Shown piece after piece: positions 9,149-21,000 of a DNA stretch of 64,000 nt. Source of the stretch: Rhodocytophaga aerolata (GTDB lineage: Bacteria > Bacteroidota > Bacteroidia > Cytophagales > 172606-1); NCBI RefSeq assembly GCF_030503435.1, contig NZ_JAUKPO010000025.1, positions 1-64,000 on the forward strand. The letters are read 5' to 3'. The position numbers were made by a program, and so were the translations under genes. Position 1 is the stretch's first letter; every line of letters starts with the position of its first letter. The notes beneath the pieces are model-generated. The model made no database searches, had not been told where the DNA came from, and was given only the letters and a program-made list of their open reading frames with translations.

Positions 9149-10426
9149 ATGGAATATTCATTATTACCCAAACGTACGGCCTTTTTATTTTTTGCCTTTG
9201 GCCTCTGCTGGATTGTTTTGTCTGATGCATTAATTAATTACTTATTCAGGAATACAGAAGCATTCTTATATATCTCGATTATCAAAGGAATATTATTCGC
9301 AGCTTTCTCGGCATTTTTTATCTTTATTATCTTACAGTCTCACAACCGTCAATTGCGCGCCGGGGAAAAGCTGGTAACAGCGGCAGAAGCAAAATTCAAG
9401 CTGATGTTCGATAATAATCCTATCCCGATGTGGGTATATGATATGAAAACGCTGCAATTTCTGATGGTGAACAATGCTGCTGTAGCTACCTACGGATACT
9501 CCCGCGAGCAGTTTCTTTCTATGAATCTACTTGATATCCGGCCAAAAGAAGATTATTCCCTCCTAACAGAAAATATACATAAAGATCACAATGACCGTTT
9601 CACCTTCTCAGGTGTATGGCGGCACTTAAAAAAGAATGGGAATATCTTATATGTAGAAATCAACTCGCATCCGATTGAACTCAATGGTGTAGCAGCAAAA
9701 CTGGTATTATCTTTTGATGTAACGCAACGCGTAAAAACACAAGAGGAAATTAAACTTGCTGTAAATGAACTTAACAATTTTGTGTACCGTGCCTCACACG
9801 ATTTACGGGGTCCTTTGGCCCGCTTGATTGGTCTTTCTAACCTGGTGTTGCTTGACAGAATATCTATTCACCGGGAGGAATACGACCATTTAATTCATGA
9901 TACGGCTATTCTTCTGGATAATATGCTGAAAAGATTATTAAGTGTGAATAACCTGAAAGAATATTCCCCCGAAAGTGAAGAAATTAATTTATATAGTTTA
10001 ACAGAAGAAATTATCCGGCTTACCAAAGAAAATAATGTTAACCAACACATAGCCATTGAAAACCTGATACCCCCACAGACGATTATCAGAAGTGACAAAA
10101 ATATAGTTGAACTTGCGCTGGAAAACATTATTGAGAACAGCATAAAATATGCAGATGTTACAAGGAATAAATGCCCTTATGTAAAAATAATGGCTACTTC
10201 TGTAAAAAATCAGCTGATTATTTATGTACGCGACAATGGCATTGGCATTCCCCAGTCACTCAAAGATAAGATTTTTAACCTGTTCTTCCGGGGCACGGAG
10301 CTTTCCAAAGGATCAGGGCTTGGTTTATATATTGCACAAACTGCCGTAAAAAAATTGGATGGAGAAGTAGTATTTCTGGCCGATAACCCCGATGAAACAG
10401 TGTTTGAAATCCGGATTCCCTGCTAA
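9149..10426 (+). CDS. Membrane-bound PAS sensor histidine kinase
   Basis: A 425-residue histidine kinase. Two membrane segments at about 10-33 and 40-62 flank a very short external loop. A PAS domain follows at about 82-195 (NNPIPMWVYD...GYSREQF). The dimerisation/phosphoacceptor motif is SHDLRGP with H217. The ATPase domain has ENSIKYA (N box), DNGIGIP (G1) and GSGLGLYI (G2). The short periplasmic loop suggests the signal is sensed by the PAS domain or in the membrane. No response regulator is adjacent on the same strand. A GTG two codons upstream (9143) is an alternative start; the ATG is preferred. Confidence 0.9.
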   Translation: MEYSLLPKRTAFLFFAFGLCWIVLSDALINYLFRNTEAFLYISIIKGILFAAFSAFFIFIILQSHNRQLRAGEKLVTAAEAKFKLMFDNNPIPMWVYDMKTLQFLMVNNAAVATYGYSREQFLSMNLLDIRPKEDYSLLTENIHKDHNDRFTFSGVWRHLKKNGNILYVEINSHPIELNGVAAKLVLSFDVTQRVKTQEEIKLAVNELNNFVYRASHDLRGPLARLIGLSNLVLLDRISIHREEYDHLIHDTAILLDNMLKRLLSVNNLKEYSPESEEINLYSLTEEIIRLTKENNVNQHIAIENLIPPQTIIRSDKNIVELALENIIENSIKYADVTRNKCPYVKIMATSVKNQLIIYVRDNGIGIPQSLKDKIFNLFFRGTELSKGSGLGLYIAQTAVKKLDGEVVFLADNPDETVFEIRIPC

Positions 10427-10468
10427 GCTACACCTATATAAATTTTAAACATTTGTAAACCGGATTCT

Positions 10469-12814
10469 TTATTCTTCTCTTACTGTAATCTGCACGTCTG
10501 AATTCCGGCCTTTATCGTCGCTACATGATATTTTTACTGTACCGGCTATTGGTTTGAAAAACACTTTCTCTGCGGCACCCGCTGATGTATATAAGTGGTC
10601 GTTGATATACCAGTATACTTTTTTTATTTCATTGTCTGCCTGACAGCTTAGCATAAGTTCGGCAGATTTGCTGTCTAAGATATACTCGCGTCCATTGGCT
10701 GGTGACACTATTTGTGGTGCCTGATCGTCAAAAATACGTGTGCAAGCCGGATTATGGGGAGGAATTTTCTGGTAAGCCAGTCCTGTATGTTCATAATAGG
10801 CCACTACTTCCGGCGAATAATTCGGATAAATTTTCTGTTTATATCCATTTTGCGGCAAGCACGATGTGCAATACGAATAGGCTTCATTTGCCTGTACAGC
10901 TACTTGTTTAATATGCATGCATTTTTTTGTATCCGATATTAGCGGAATGAAATAATCGGCAACTTGATGCTGGCAAAAATCGCCGGGTGCTAATCCACTC
11001 TCGGCACATACCAAACGGACTTTTAAATCTTTGGGAGCCGTAAACCAGCGGTTAGCAGAATTATAATCTATAGAGTTGAATATATTGAACAACAGGGGGG
11101 TAGCTATATCGGCTCCTGTTAACTCTCTGATGCCCTCTCCACTGGCATTGCCCACCCATACGCCTACCGTATAGCGAGCATTGTAGCCAATGCTCCAGGC
11201 ATCCCTCCGCCCATAGGAAGTACCAGTTTTCCAGGCAACTTTCGGTATATGGTAACTGCTTTGGTAGTTGTTAGGTAAGTCTGGCCGGGTAGCCTGAGTC
11301 AGTATTTCATTAATCATAAAAGCGGCTTCCGGCGATACAATGCGGATGCTATGCAGAGAATCAAGAGAAGCAGGCTTGGCTGGAAGCGTATATACAATGG
11401 GTTTATACATTCCTCCATTAGCAAAGGCCGCATACAAACCAGTAAGTTCTTCCAGAGTAACACCACATCCACCTAAAATGACAGATAAACCTAATTTATT
11501 CTGGTCTTTTTTTATTTGCTCAAAATGGGCCTGGTTTAATTTTTCTATAAACAGCGGTAAACCTGTTTCGTGAAGCACCTTTACAGCAGGTATATTCAAA
11601 GAAAAAGACAATGCTTTTTCTACACTTATCATTCCATTGAATTTCTTATCAAAGTTATCTGGGTTGTAGCCGGCAAAATTACTGGGCACATCCGCTATCA
11701 TGGTTTTTGGAGTAATATTTCCCTGATCTATCCCCAGTGCATATACTAACGGTTTCAATGTACTACCCGGTGACCGGATAGCTCTTACTCCATCTACCTG
11801 CCCGGCATGCGTATTATTTGCATAATCAGGAGAACCTATATAGGCTTCTACTTCCATGGTCCGGTTATTTAGCACGAGCACAGCTATGTTATTAATATTG
11901 TACCGTTGCAAGCGCTTGTGGTAATTATAGGCAAGGCTCTGTACTTTGTCTTGTATAGGTAGATTAAGGCTTGTATGTATGTTAGTTACTTCTGGCTGCT
12001 CATATTTCATCCGGTTAGCCAAGTGAGGAGCTATTTTAGGAAAGGGCCGACGTTTGGCAGCTAAAGGTTCGGCCAAGGCATCGACTATTTCTTTCGGGGA
12101 GAACAATTGATTAGCGGCAAAACGCTTCAGCCATTTGTTTCGCTCCTGCACCAACATAAGTTCATTCTTACCTAAACCAAGCGATGTAGGCCGGTTTGGC
12201 ACTATAGCTAAAGTAGCTATCTGGGCCAGACTTAACTTATCTGGTAACTGGCCAAAATATAATAAGGAAGCCGATTTTACGCCTTCTATGTTGCCTCCAT
12301 ACGGTACCAGATTCAGGTACAATTGCAGAATTTCTTCTTTACTATATAGCCATTCCAGTTGCAATGCCCTGAAGAGTTCTATGAATTTGTTAGCATATGT
12401 CCGTTCTTTAGGAGCCATTAGCCTGGCTACCTGCATGGTTATGGTAGAAGCTCCGGAAGTAGTTTTACCGGTTAATAAGTTGTTGAAAGCAGCACGAACT
12501 ACAGCTACTGGATTTATACCCGGATGATAATAGAAATACTTATCTTCCTTATAAATAATTGTTTTACGCAGTTGCGGAATAATTTCTGAGAGTTCTGTTT
12601 TTAGCCGCCATTTATCATCCGGACTCAAAAAAGCATGCATGACCGTACCATTCCGGGCAGTAATGATCTGCGAATAAGAAATGGTTTTTTTCAGAGGAAA
12701 CAACAAGTGCAGAAACAGGAATATCACAAAAACAACTCCTGCTAAGGCTAGAATACCTTTTAACAATTGCTTTAGTAGCAAGACTTTAGCCCGCGGAAAC
12801 ATAGTAGCTAACAC
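10469..12814 (-). CDS. pbpC: Penicillin-binding protein 1C
   Basis: A 781-residue bifunctional peptidoglycan synthase anchored by one membrane segment (about 17-40). The GT51 transglycosylase domain has KEDKYFYYHPG with catalytic E89 and TSGASTITMQVARL. The transpeptidase domain has S350-TLK353 (SxxK), S404-LN (SxN) and KTGTS (528-532). A C-terminal penicillin-binding protein 1C extension follows (about 690-781), with a Cys-rich region before it (residues about 600-680). The alpha-2-macroglobulin gene that often accompanies pbpC is not next to it. Length is as expected for the family. Confidence 0.95.
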   Translation of the reverse strand: MLATMFPRAKVLLLKQLLKGILALAGVVFVIFLFLHLLFPLKKTISYSQIITARNGTVMHAFLSPDDKWRLKTELSEIIPQLRKTIIYKEDKYFYYHPGINPVAVVRAAFNNLLTGKTTSGASTITMQVARLMAPKERTYANKFIELFRALQLEWLYSKEEILQLYLNLVPYGGNIEGVKSASLLYFGQLPDKLSLAQIATLAIVPNRPTSLGLGKNELMLVQERNKWLKRFAANQLFSPKEIVDALAEPLAAKRRPFPKIAPHLANRMKYEQPEVTNIHTSLNLPIQDKVQSLAYNYHKRLQRYNINNIAVLVLNNRTMEVEAYIGSPDYANNTHAGQVDGVRAIRSPGSTLKPLVYALGIDQGNITPKTMIADVPSNFAGYNPDNFDKKFNGMISVEKALSFSLNIPAVKVLHETGLPLFIEKLNQAHFEQIKKDQNKLGLSVILGGCGVTLEELTGLYAAFANGGMYKPIVYTLPAKPASLDSLHSIRIVSPEAAFMINEILTQATRPDLPNNYQSSYHIPKVAWKTGTSYGRRDAWSIGYNARYTVGVWVGNASGEGIRELTGADIATPLLFNIFNSIDYNSANRWFTAPKDLKVRLVCAESGLAPGDFCQHQVADYFIPLISDTKKCMHIKQVAVQANEAYSYCTSCLPQNGYKQKIYPNYSPEVVAYYEHTGLAYQKIPPHNPACTRIFDDQAPQIVSPANGREYILDSKSAELMLSCQADNEIKKVYWYINDHLYTSAGAAEKVFFKPIAGTVKISCSDDKGRNSDVQITVREE

Positions 12815-12986
12815 ACCCCTAAGGTACAGAATATCTGTCAGAAGTTCCTGTGCAATTGCTGCAAAAACAATGCATCCCTTCGCCTAAAAATTCTGATACT
12901 ACTATGTAACAGCCAAAATTCAGGCAATGAACATCATTAAAGAAACACTGATTTTCAGAAGATACTAGAAGCTGTAGAATCGGCTG

Positions 12987-13415
12987 CTACTTTTTCAAGT
13001 TCATCAAGTCAATAAACAGATTGAAACTATCTTTGGAAGAAGATGAATTATTCAGATTGAATGGTTTCACAATATAACCGGAAACTCCCATTTTTTCAGA
13101 AGCGGTACGGTCCTCTTCCTGATCGGAAGTGGTCATAATAAATACTTTAATATCTTTAAATGCTGAATCTGAACGCAGTTCACTTAAGAATTCTAGTCCA
13201 TTCATCCGGGGCATGTTTATATCAAGCATAATAATGCTGGGAAGCGGACTGATTTTCTCATATCCGTTTCCGCGCAGCATATCTAATGCTTCCTGCCCGT
13301 TACGCGCAATAAATAATTTATGGAGTACATTCATTTTGCGCAGATTACGCTCCACAATCATGCTGTCCAGGTAATCGTCTTCTACTAAAAGAATGTTGGC
13401 AATTTTATCAATCAT
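12987..13415 (-). CDS. Single-domain response regulator (Rcp1/CheY-like)
   Basis: A 142-residue receiver domain with no output domain. The acidic pocket is ED-D near 12-14, the phosphoacceptor is D65 in MLDINMPRMNG, the switch threonine pair is TTS (95-97), and K117 lies in VKPF. Sequence style resembles the Rcp1 class that pairs with phytochrome-like and CHASE3 kinases. It starts 44 nt downstream of the CHASE3 kinase gene on the same strand, so that kinase is the likely partner. Output must come through another protein or a phosphorelay. Confidence 0.92.
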   Translation of the reverse strand: MIDKIANILLVEDDYLDSMIVERNLRKMNVLHKLFIARNGQEALDMLRGNGYEKISPLPSIIMLDINMPRMNGLEFLSELRSDSAFKDIKVFIMTTSDQEEDRTASEKMGVSGYIVKPFNLNNSSSSKDSFNLFIDLMNLKK

Positions 13416-13459
13416 AGTATAAGGCTTTTAAAATACAGCTAGCAAATACACTACCTGCA

Positions 13460-14956
13460 CTATGAAGAAATATGATCTACTACATGTTTGGGCCATGTAA
13501 ATACAAACGTAGCACCATTCCCGATTTCAGACAAGACTTTTATCGTACACTTTTTATCATCCAGTATTTTTTTAACAATGGCCAGACCTACCCCTGTACT
13601 CTCAAACGCATCGCGTTCTTTCAATGTTTGAAAAATAATAAATATTTTCTCGTGATATTTAGGCTCAATCCCTGGCCCGTCGTCGGTTACGAAAAACTCA
13701 TAGCAATCTTCTTTTTCTTCACAGCCAACAATAACTTTTCCATTTTTCTGGTGGTGGTATTTTACAGAATTGCTGATGAGGTTGATAAAAACCTGTTGAA
13801 GAGGAATTTTTTCCGTTTCTATAACAGGCATATCTGGCTGAACAAAAACCTGCAAACCAGTTTGAGGGGAGAGCATTTCTACAATTTCCTGCAACATTAA
13901 CTTGGTGTTCACTACTTCTACCGGATTTTTTTGGCGCCCAATTCTGGAAAGTTCCAGGATACCTTTAATCATATTTTCCATCCGGTGAATACGGCCTCTC
14001 ATCAGGGAAAGATAATCTTTTACTTGCACGGGCATTTCGTCTCCATAATCTTCTTCCAGACAATAGGAAATATTCTCGATTCCCCGTAAAGGAGCTTTTA
14101 AATCATGAGAAACTACATAAGCAAACCTGTCCAACTCTTCGTTTTTCCGTTCTAATTGTGATATGTTTTCACTCAGTGTTTTGGTCATGCTATTTAATGA
14201 TTTTGCCAGGTGGCCTAGTTCGTCTCTGGAGGAATCCTGTATAAAAATGCCAAAATTACCACTGGCAATTCTATCGGCCAGTTGCACCATTGTGTTGATG
14301 CGCCGCGAAATGGTAAGGCTGATATAAAAGGCAATAGCCAGACCAAGAATAATAGATAAGGTAGTTAACACGAAAGAAATAGCTTCGGTATCTTCTACAG
14401 AATCGCCTAACGTAGCCCGCCTGACTTCCCGCAAATCGTATTCATAATTATTGAATTCTTTAAATTTCTGCCTGATCTGATTGTTAATTATCCTTTCCGA
14501 TCCTTTCTTTATTTTATCAGAATACATATTAGAAAAAACCTGCCGGGCACTGTCAGACATAAAAGCATTCTTCTTTGCCTGAATTAGGGGTTTGGCAACC
14601 TCCATTTGCCAGCGTGTTTCCAGCTGCTCAATATCGGCTAATCTTTTCTCCTGAAACAGGTTATGTTCTACCTGGGTTTTTAGCTCGGTGTACAATTGCT
14701 TATTCTCTGAAGCGGCTGAGTCGAAAGGTTCCAGAAAAGTGGGTTCGTCGGTTAACAGATACCCTCTCAGGCTACTTTCCATCTCTGTGATATTCCGGTG
14801 TAGCCGGGCTGCCTGCCTGATCACCAGCTGCGAACGTTGCACCCACTCGGTGTTTTCTTGCACTTTCACTGATTGGCGGTAATTTACATAGGTAGTAATA
14901 GAGAAAAGCAGCAGGATTACCGTAAATCCAACGAATATAAGGCTAGCAATTTTCAT
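13460..14956 (-). CDS. CHASE3-HAMP sensor histidine kinase
   Basis: A 498-residue transmembrane kinase. An N-terminal membrane segment (about 5-22) and a second (about 193-215) enclose an all-helical CHASE3 sensor (about 25-185). A HAMP linker (about 215-268) follows. The phosphoacceptor motif is SHDLKAPL with H284, and the ATPase domain has SNSVKYH and DDGPGI. The reading frame ends in a normal stop. It is followed by a single-domain response regulator and preceded by the giant hybrid kinase, all on the minus strand, which suggests a local phosphorelay. Confidence 0.9.
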   Translation of the reverse strand: MKIASLIFVGFTVILLLFSITTYVNYRQSVKVQENTEWVQRSQLVIRQAARLHRNITEMESSLRGYLLTDEPTFLEPFDSAASENKQLYTELKTQVEHNLFQEKRLADIEQLETRWQMEVAKPLIQAKKNAFMSDSARQVFSNMYSDKIKKGSERIINNQIRQKFKEFNNYEYDLREVRRATLGDSVEDTEAISFVLTTLSIILGLAIAFYISLTISRRINTMVQLADRIASGNFGIFIQDSSRDELGHLAKSLNSMTKTLSENISQLERKNEELDRFAYVVSHDLKAPLRGIENISYCLEEDYGDEMPVQVKDYLSLMRGRIHRMENMIKGILELSRIGRQKNPVEVVNTKLMLQEIVEMLSPQTGLQVFVQPDMPVIETEKIPLQQVFINLISNSVKYHHQKNGKVIVGCEEKEDCYEFFVTDDGPGIEPKYHEKIFIIFQTLKERDAFESTGVGLAIVKKILDDKKCTIKVLSEIGNGATFVFTWPKHVVDHISS

Positions 14957-14991
14957 AACGGGGCTTTAGCTGTTTACAACCCACAGACGAT

Positions 14992-15032
14992 AGTCCAATG
15001 GAAGAAGTGTAACCTACTTCTTCCATTGGACT
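14992..15032 (-). terminator. 17-bp perfect hairpin after the giant hybrid kinase
   Basis: A perfect 17-bp inverted repeat (14992-15008 with 15016-15032) around a 7-nt loop lies 24 nt past the stop of the 2100-residue kinase. It lacks a U-tract on the minus strand, so it may be an mRNA 3'-end stabiliser rather than a classical intrinsic terminator. Confidence 0.65.
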
Positions 15033-15056
15033 GCCGACAGTGAACTAAAAACAAAT

Positions 15057-18000
15057 TTATTTATATAACCAGATGCGCATCAGCGACAATAACTGATCTA
15101 TTTTTACCGGTTTGGTAATATAATCGGAAGCGCCTGCCTCTATACATTTCTGGCGGTCGCCTTTCATGGCTTTGGCAGTAACGGCAATAATAGGCAAGGT
15201 ACTGTTTTTATTTTCCCGCCGTATCTTCTGGGTGGTTTCGTAGCCATCCATCTCCGGCATCATAATATCCATCAGAACAATATCTATATTGCTGTTTTCA
15301 TTCAGAATCTGAATGGCTTCTTTTCCACTTTCTGCGGTAATAGCATTGATGTTATAGCGTTCAAAAGCGGTAGTGAGTGCAAACAGGTTACGTACATCAT
15401 CATCTACTACCAGAATATTTTTGCCTACCAGCACATCTTCTTTCAAGCGGATGCCCTCTATTAATTTCCGCTGTTGTGTAGGTAATGCTTTGTGATCCAG
15501 GTGCAGATGTTTTATGGTTTCCTCTAGTAATAAATCCAGCGACTTAACATCTTTTAAGATTATATTTTTGGCCAGCTGCCGTAATTGAGCTGTTTCTTTG
15601 TCCGAGAACTCTTTGGCTGAGTAAACAATTAATGGAATTTGCTGCTCCCGCTTTTCTACATTAATCTTCTTTATTAATTCAATACCAGACATATCGGGCA
15701 ACATATAATCAAGAATAATACAGTCGTAGCTCTTTTTCTGTAGCAATTGTATGGCTTTCTTGGCTGTTTCGGCAATGGTGATCTTGGTATTTACCCCTTG
15801 CAACATTTTTACAATGCCTGAAGAATCCATTTCATTATCTTCTATCACCAGTAGGTTTTTCACCTTCTTACTGGAAGCTTCTTCAATATCTTTGAAAAGA
15901 ATTTTCAGATCATCATTTTTCAACGGTTTTAAGAAGAAACCTTTTGCCCCACGTTTGTATGCCAGGCTTCTGTTTTCTTCACCTGAAATCAGGTAAACTG
16001 GGATATGCCGGTAGTTAAGATCACTTTTGAACAGATCCAGTACCTTCCAGCCACTTGTATCCGGCAGTTTGATATCCAGGGTAATGGCAACTGGGTTGTA
16101 TAAATTAACAAAGCCAAATACTTCACTGTGGTTTGTGGCAATTACGGCTTTCATTCCCCATTCATGCGCTTGTTCAATCATTATTCTGGCAAAACGGGTA
16201 TCATCTTCTACCACCAATAATACTTTGTCCTGTGCTTGAATATTTGTCCGGTCATCACCTAAATCGTTAATCATTTCATTCACCGCTTCCAGATGCTTAT
16301 TCTCTATGGAAGAGGCACCAGCACCGGGAACAGAAGTAAGTGATTTTACCAGAGACTTATCCATATCAGATGCTTTGTTGCCTGCTAGCAACTTATTAAT
16401 CATTTCCTTCTCGCCTATTGGAGCCCCTTCTAAAGGCAGGAATAAGGTAAAGGTGCTACCCTGGTTTACATGGCTTTCCAGTTCAATTGTTCCGCCCAGC
16501 AATTCTGCCAGACCCCGGCTAATAGATAACCCTAAACCGGTACCGCCATACTTACGGCTGGTAGAGCCTTCTGCTTGTTGGAAGGCCTCAAATATAATGT
16601 TCTGCTTATCTCTGGGAATACCAATACCTGTATCGGAAATGGCAAAGGCCACCACGTTTTTGGCATTCTCCAGACTGCTGTTCCGCATTTTCCAGTTCCG
16701 CTCGGCTTTATAAATTCTAAGCTTAACTTCCCCTTTTTCTGTGAATTTAAAGGCGTTAGAAAGCAGGTTTTTAAGAATCTGATTTAGCCGCTGCACGTCT
16801 GTCTGCAATACTTCGGGTACGTTATTGTCTATTACTACATTAAACCGTAAGTGCTTAGCTTCAGAAATTGGCTTAAAGGTAGTTTCTACAAATGAGCTAA
16901 CCTCTCTGAAACGAACCGGTAAAAATTCAGCGGTAATAAATCCGGATTCGATCTTAGAAAGATCCAGAATGTCATTAATCAATTGTATTAAGTCGTCGCC
17001 GCAGGAGTGAATGGTTTTAGCGAAGCGGACTTGTTTTTCAGAAAGGTTTCCTTCCGGATTTTCATATAACTGTTGTGCCAGAATGAGCAAACTATTCAGT
17101 GGTGTCCGCAATTCGTGCGACATATTGGCCAAGAACTCCGATTTGTACTTAGAAGTTATGGTCAGCTGTTCCGCTTTTTCTTCCAGTGAGCGGCGGGCTT
17201 CTTCTACCTCTTTGTTTTTGGCTTCTACTTCTTCTTTCTGTTTTACCAGCAGCAATGCTTTGTCTTGCAATTCTTCGTTTGTTCTCCGTAACTCATCGGC
17301 CAAGGACTGCGATTGTGTAAGCAGCTCTTCAGTACGGCTATTTGTCTGAATGGTATTCAGTACAATACCAATACTTTCTGTCAACTGGCTCAGGAAGTCA
17401 AGGTGAGTCTGGCTAAAGGATTCAAAAGAAGCAAGTTCTATTACGGCTTTTACTTCTGTTTCGAACAATACCGGCAATACAATTAAACTTAGTGGTTTGG
17501 CTTCACCCAATGCCGAACTGATTTTAATATATTCGCTTGGTACATTGGTTAGCAGAATTCTTTCTTTTTCAACGGCGCATTGCCCAACCAGACCTTCGCC
17601 AATAGCAAATTCTTTCGGCACATTTTTATCTTCTTTATAGGCATAGGCAGCAAATAATTTGAGTTTATTCTGCATATCCTCATTCTGCTGGAGAATATAG
17701 AAGGCACCATAGGGGGCAAATACTACCTGCGCCAATTCGGAAAGAATCCGGTTGGTTACCGTATTCAGGTCTTTCTGGCCCTGAAGCATCTGGGTGAATT
17801 TAGCCAGGTTAGATTTCAGCCAGTCTTGCTCCTGGTTCCGTAAGGTAGTTTCCTTCAGGTTGGCAATCATCTGGTTAATGGTATCTTTTAGGGCTTCCAA
17901 CTCTCCTTTGGCATCTACCCGGATAGTTCTGGTTAAGTCCCCTTTTGTTACCGCAGAAGCTACTTCAGAAATAGAACGTACCTGAGTAGTTAAGTTAGCT

Positions 18001-21000
18001 GCCAGCTGGTTTACGTTCTCTGTTAAGTCTTTCCAGGTTCCGGAAGCTCCGGGTACGCTGGCCTGACCACCTAACCGGCCTTCTACCCCTACTTCCCTGG
18101 CAACGGTAGTTACCTGATCCGCAAATACCGCTAGGGTATCAATCATCTCATTAATAGTATCTGTCAGCTGGGCTAACTCCCCTAAAGCGTTAATTGACAG
18201 CTTTTGCTTTAAATTACCTTTTGCTACAGACGTTACAACTTTGGATATACCCCGCACCTGGCCTGTTAAGTTAGAAGCCATCTGGTTTACTGAGTCGGTC
18301 AAGTCTTTCCACACACCTCCTACGCCTTTTACTGTCGCCTGCCCACCCAACTTTCCTTCCGTTCCTACCTCCCTAGCTACTCTGGTTACCTCCGAAGCAA
18401 AGGAGTTTAACTGATCCACCATCGTATTAATGGTGTTCTTCAAGTCCATCATTTCTCCCTTCACGTCGATAACCACCGTTTTGGACAAGTCACCGCTGGC
18501 TACCGCTTTGGTTACCTCAGCAATATTCCGTACTTGTGAGGTTAAGTTACCAGACATCTGGTTTACCGAGTCCGTTAAATCTTTCCAGGTACCAGCCACC
18601 CCAGGAACGAATGCCTGTCCACCCAGTTTTCCATCGGTTCCCACCTCTCTGGCCACACGCGTTACTTCAGAAGCAAAACCTCTCAACTGATCCACCATCG
18701 TGTTGATAGTTTCTTTCAACTGAAGAATTTCGCCCCGTACGTCTACGGTAATTTTTTTAGACAAGTCACCGTTAGCCACGGCAATAGAAACGTCAGCTAT
18801 ATTTCTGAGCTGGGAAGTTAAGTTACCAGCCATTTTATTTACCGAGTCGGTCAAGTCTTTCCATACACCCCCTACGCCTTTTACTGTCGCCTGCCCGCCT
18901 AATCTACCTTCGGAGCCTACCTCACTTGCCACCCTGGTTACCTCCGAAGCAAAGGAGTTTAATTGATCCACCATCGTGTTGATCGTGTTTTTCAATTCCA
19001 GCATCTCCCCTTTTACGTCCACGGTAATCTTCTTTGACAAATCACCCTTGGCTACGGCAGTCGTTACTTCTGCAATATTCCGCACCTGGTTTGTCAGGTT
19101 ATCGGCCATTTTGTTTACAGAGTCCGTTAAATCTTTCCAGGTACCGCCTACGCCAGGTACGTTAGCCTGTCCACCCAACTGCCCTTCTGAACCTACCTCT
19201 CTAGCTACCCGGGTTACCTCCGAACCGAAAGAGTTGAGCTGATCCACCATCGTGTTGATCGTGTTTTTCAACTCCAGCATCTCCCCTTTTACGTCTACCG
19301 CAATTTTCTTAGATAAGTCACCTTTGGCTACGGCAGTCGTTACATCCGCAATATTCCGCACCTGGTTCGTTAGGTTGGAAGCCATCTGGTTTACAGAATC
19401 CGTTAAGTCTTTCCAGGTACCGCCTACGCCAGGCACGTTGGCTTGCCCACCTAATTGCCCCTCTGAACCTACCTCTCTAGCCACCCTGGTTACCTCTGAA
19501 GAGAAAGAGTTCAACTGATCCACCATCGTGTTGATCGTGTTTTTCAACTCCAACAACTCTCCCTTGGCATCTACCGTGATTTTCTTAGACAAGTCTCCAG
19601 TTGCTACGGCCGTTGTTACCCCGGCAATATTCCGCACCTGGGCTGTTAAGTTTCCAGCCATCTGGTTTACAGAATCCGTTAGGTCTTTCCACACGCCACC
19701 CACGCCTTTTACGGTCGCCTGCCCACCTAATTTTCCTTCCGTACCTACTTCCAAGGCTACCCGGGTTACCTCGGAACCAAAAGAGTTGAGCTGATCCACC
19801 ATCGTGTTAATGGTGTTTTTCAACTCCAGCATCTCCCCTTTTACATCCACCGTAATTTTACGAGACAAGTCACCATTGGCTACGGCTGTGGTTACCCCGG
19901 CAATATTCCGCACCTGGTTAGTCAGGTTTCCGGCCATCTGGTTTACTGAATCCGTTAAGTCTTTCCACACGCCACCTACCCCTTTTACTTGTGCTTGCCC
20001 TCCTAGTTTTCCTTCCGTACCTACCTCTAATGCTACCCGGGTTACCTCTGAGGAGAAGGAGTTGAGCTGATCCACCATCGTGTTAATTACGTTCTTGATC
20101 TCCAGGATTTCCCCTTTTACATCCACCGTAATTTTTTGTGTTAAGTCACCACTGGCAATTGCGGTTGCCACCTTAGATACGTCACGCAGCTGTACGGTTA
20201 AGTTACCAGCCAGCTGGTTTACGTTATCTGTTAAATCTTTCCATACACCAGCCACCCCTTTTACTTCTGCTTGTCCACCTAGCTTTCCTTCCGAACCTAC
20301 CTCCCTGGCCACACGCGTTACTTCTGAAGAGAAAGAGTTGAGCTGATCCACCATTGTATTAATTGTGTTCTTCAACTCCAACAACTCACCCTTGGCATCT
20401 ACCGTTATTTTCTTAGACAAATCCCCTCTTGCCACGGCCGTTGTTACCCCGGCAATATTCCGCACCTGGGCTGTTAAGTTTCCAGCCATCTGGTTTACTG
20501 AATCCGTTAGGTCTTTCCACACGCCACCCACGCCCCTTACTGTTGCTTGTCCACCTAGTTTTCCTTCGGTTCCTACCTCTAGCGCCACCCGGGTTACCTC
20601 TGAGGAGAAGGAGTTGAGCTGATCCACCATCGTGTTGATCGTGTTCTTTACTTCCTGTAATTCACCCCGGGCTTCTACGGTAATCTTTTTGGAAAGGTCT
20701 CCCTTAGCAATAGCAGTCGTTACATCCGCAATATTCCGTACCTGGTTGGTCAGGTTTCCGGCCATCTGGTTTACGGAGTCCGTTAAGTCTTTCCACACGC
20801 CACCTACCCCTTTTACGGTTGCCTGCCCACCTAATTTTCCTTCGGAACCTACTTCTCTGGCTACCCTGGTTACTTCCATGGAAAATAGGTTCAACTGCTT
20901 TACCATGTCGTTTACCTCCTGGCCAATGCGGCGGAACTCTCCTTGCAGTACATTTCCCTCTATCTCCATAGGCATTTCCTGCGAAAGATTACCTTTTGCC

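Noticed and set aside
17838-20873. Long opposite-strand frames and a CRISPR-like look across the repeat region
   Set aside because: The period is 276 bp, there are no short direct repeats with unique spacers, and the repeats are in-frame protein repeats of the hybrid kinase on the minus strand.
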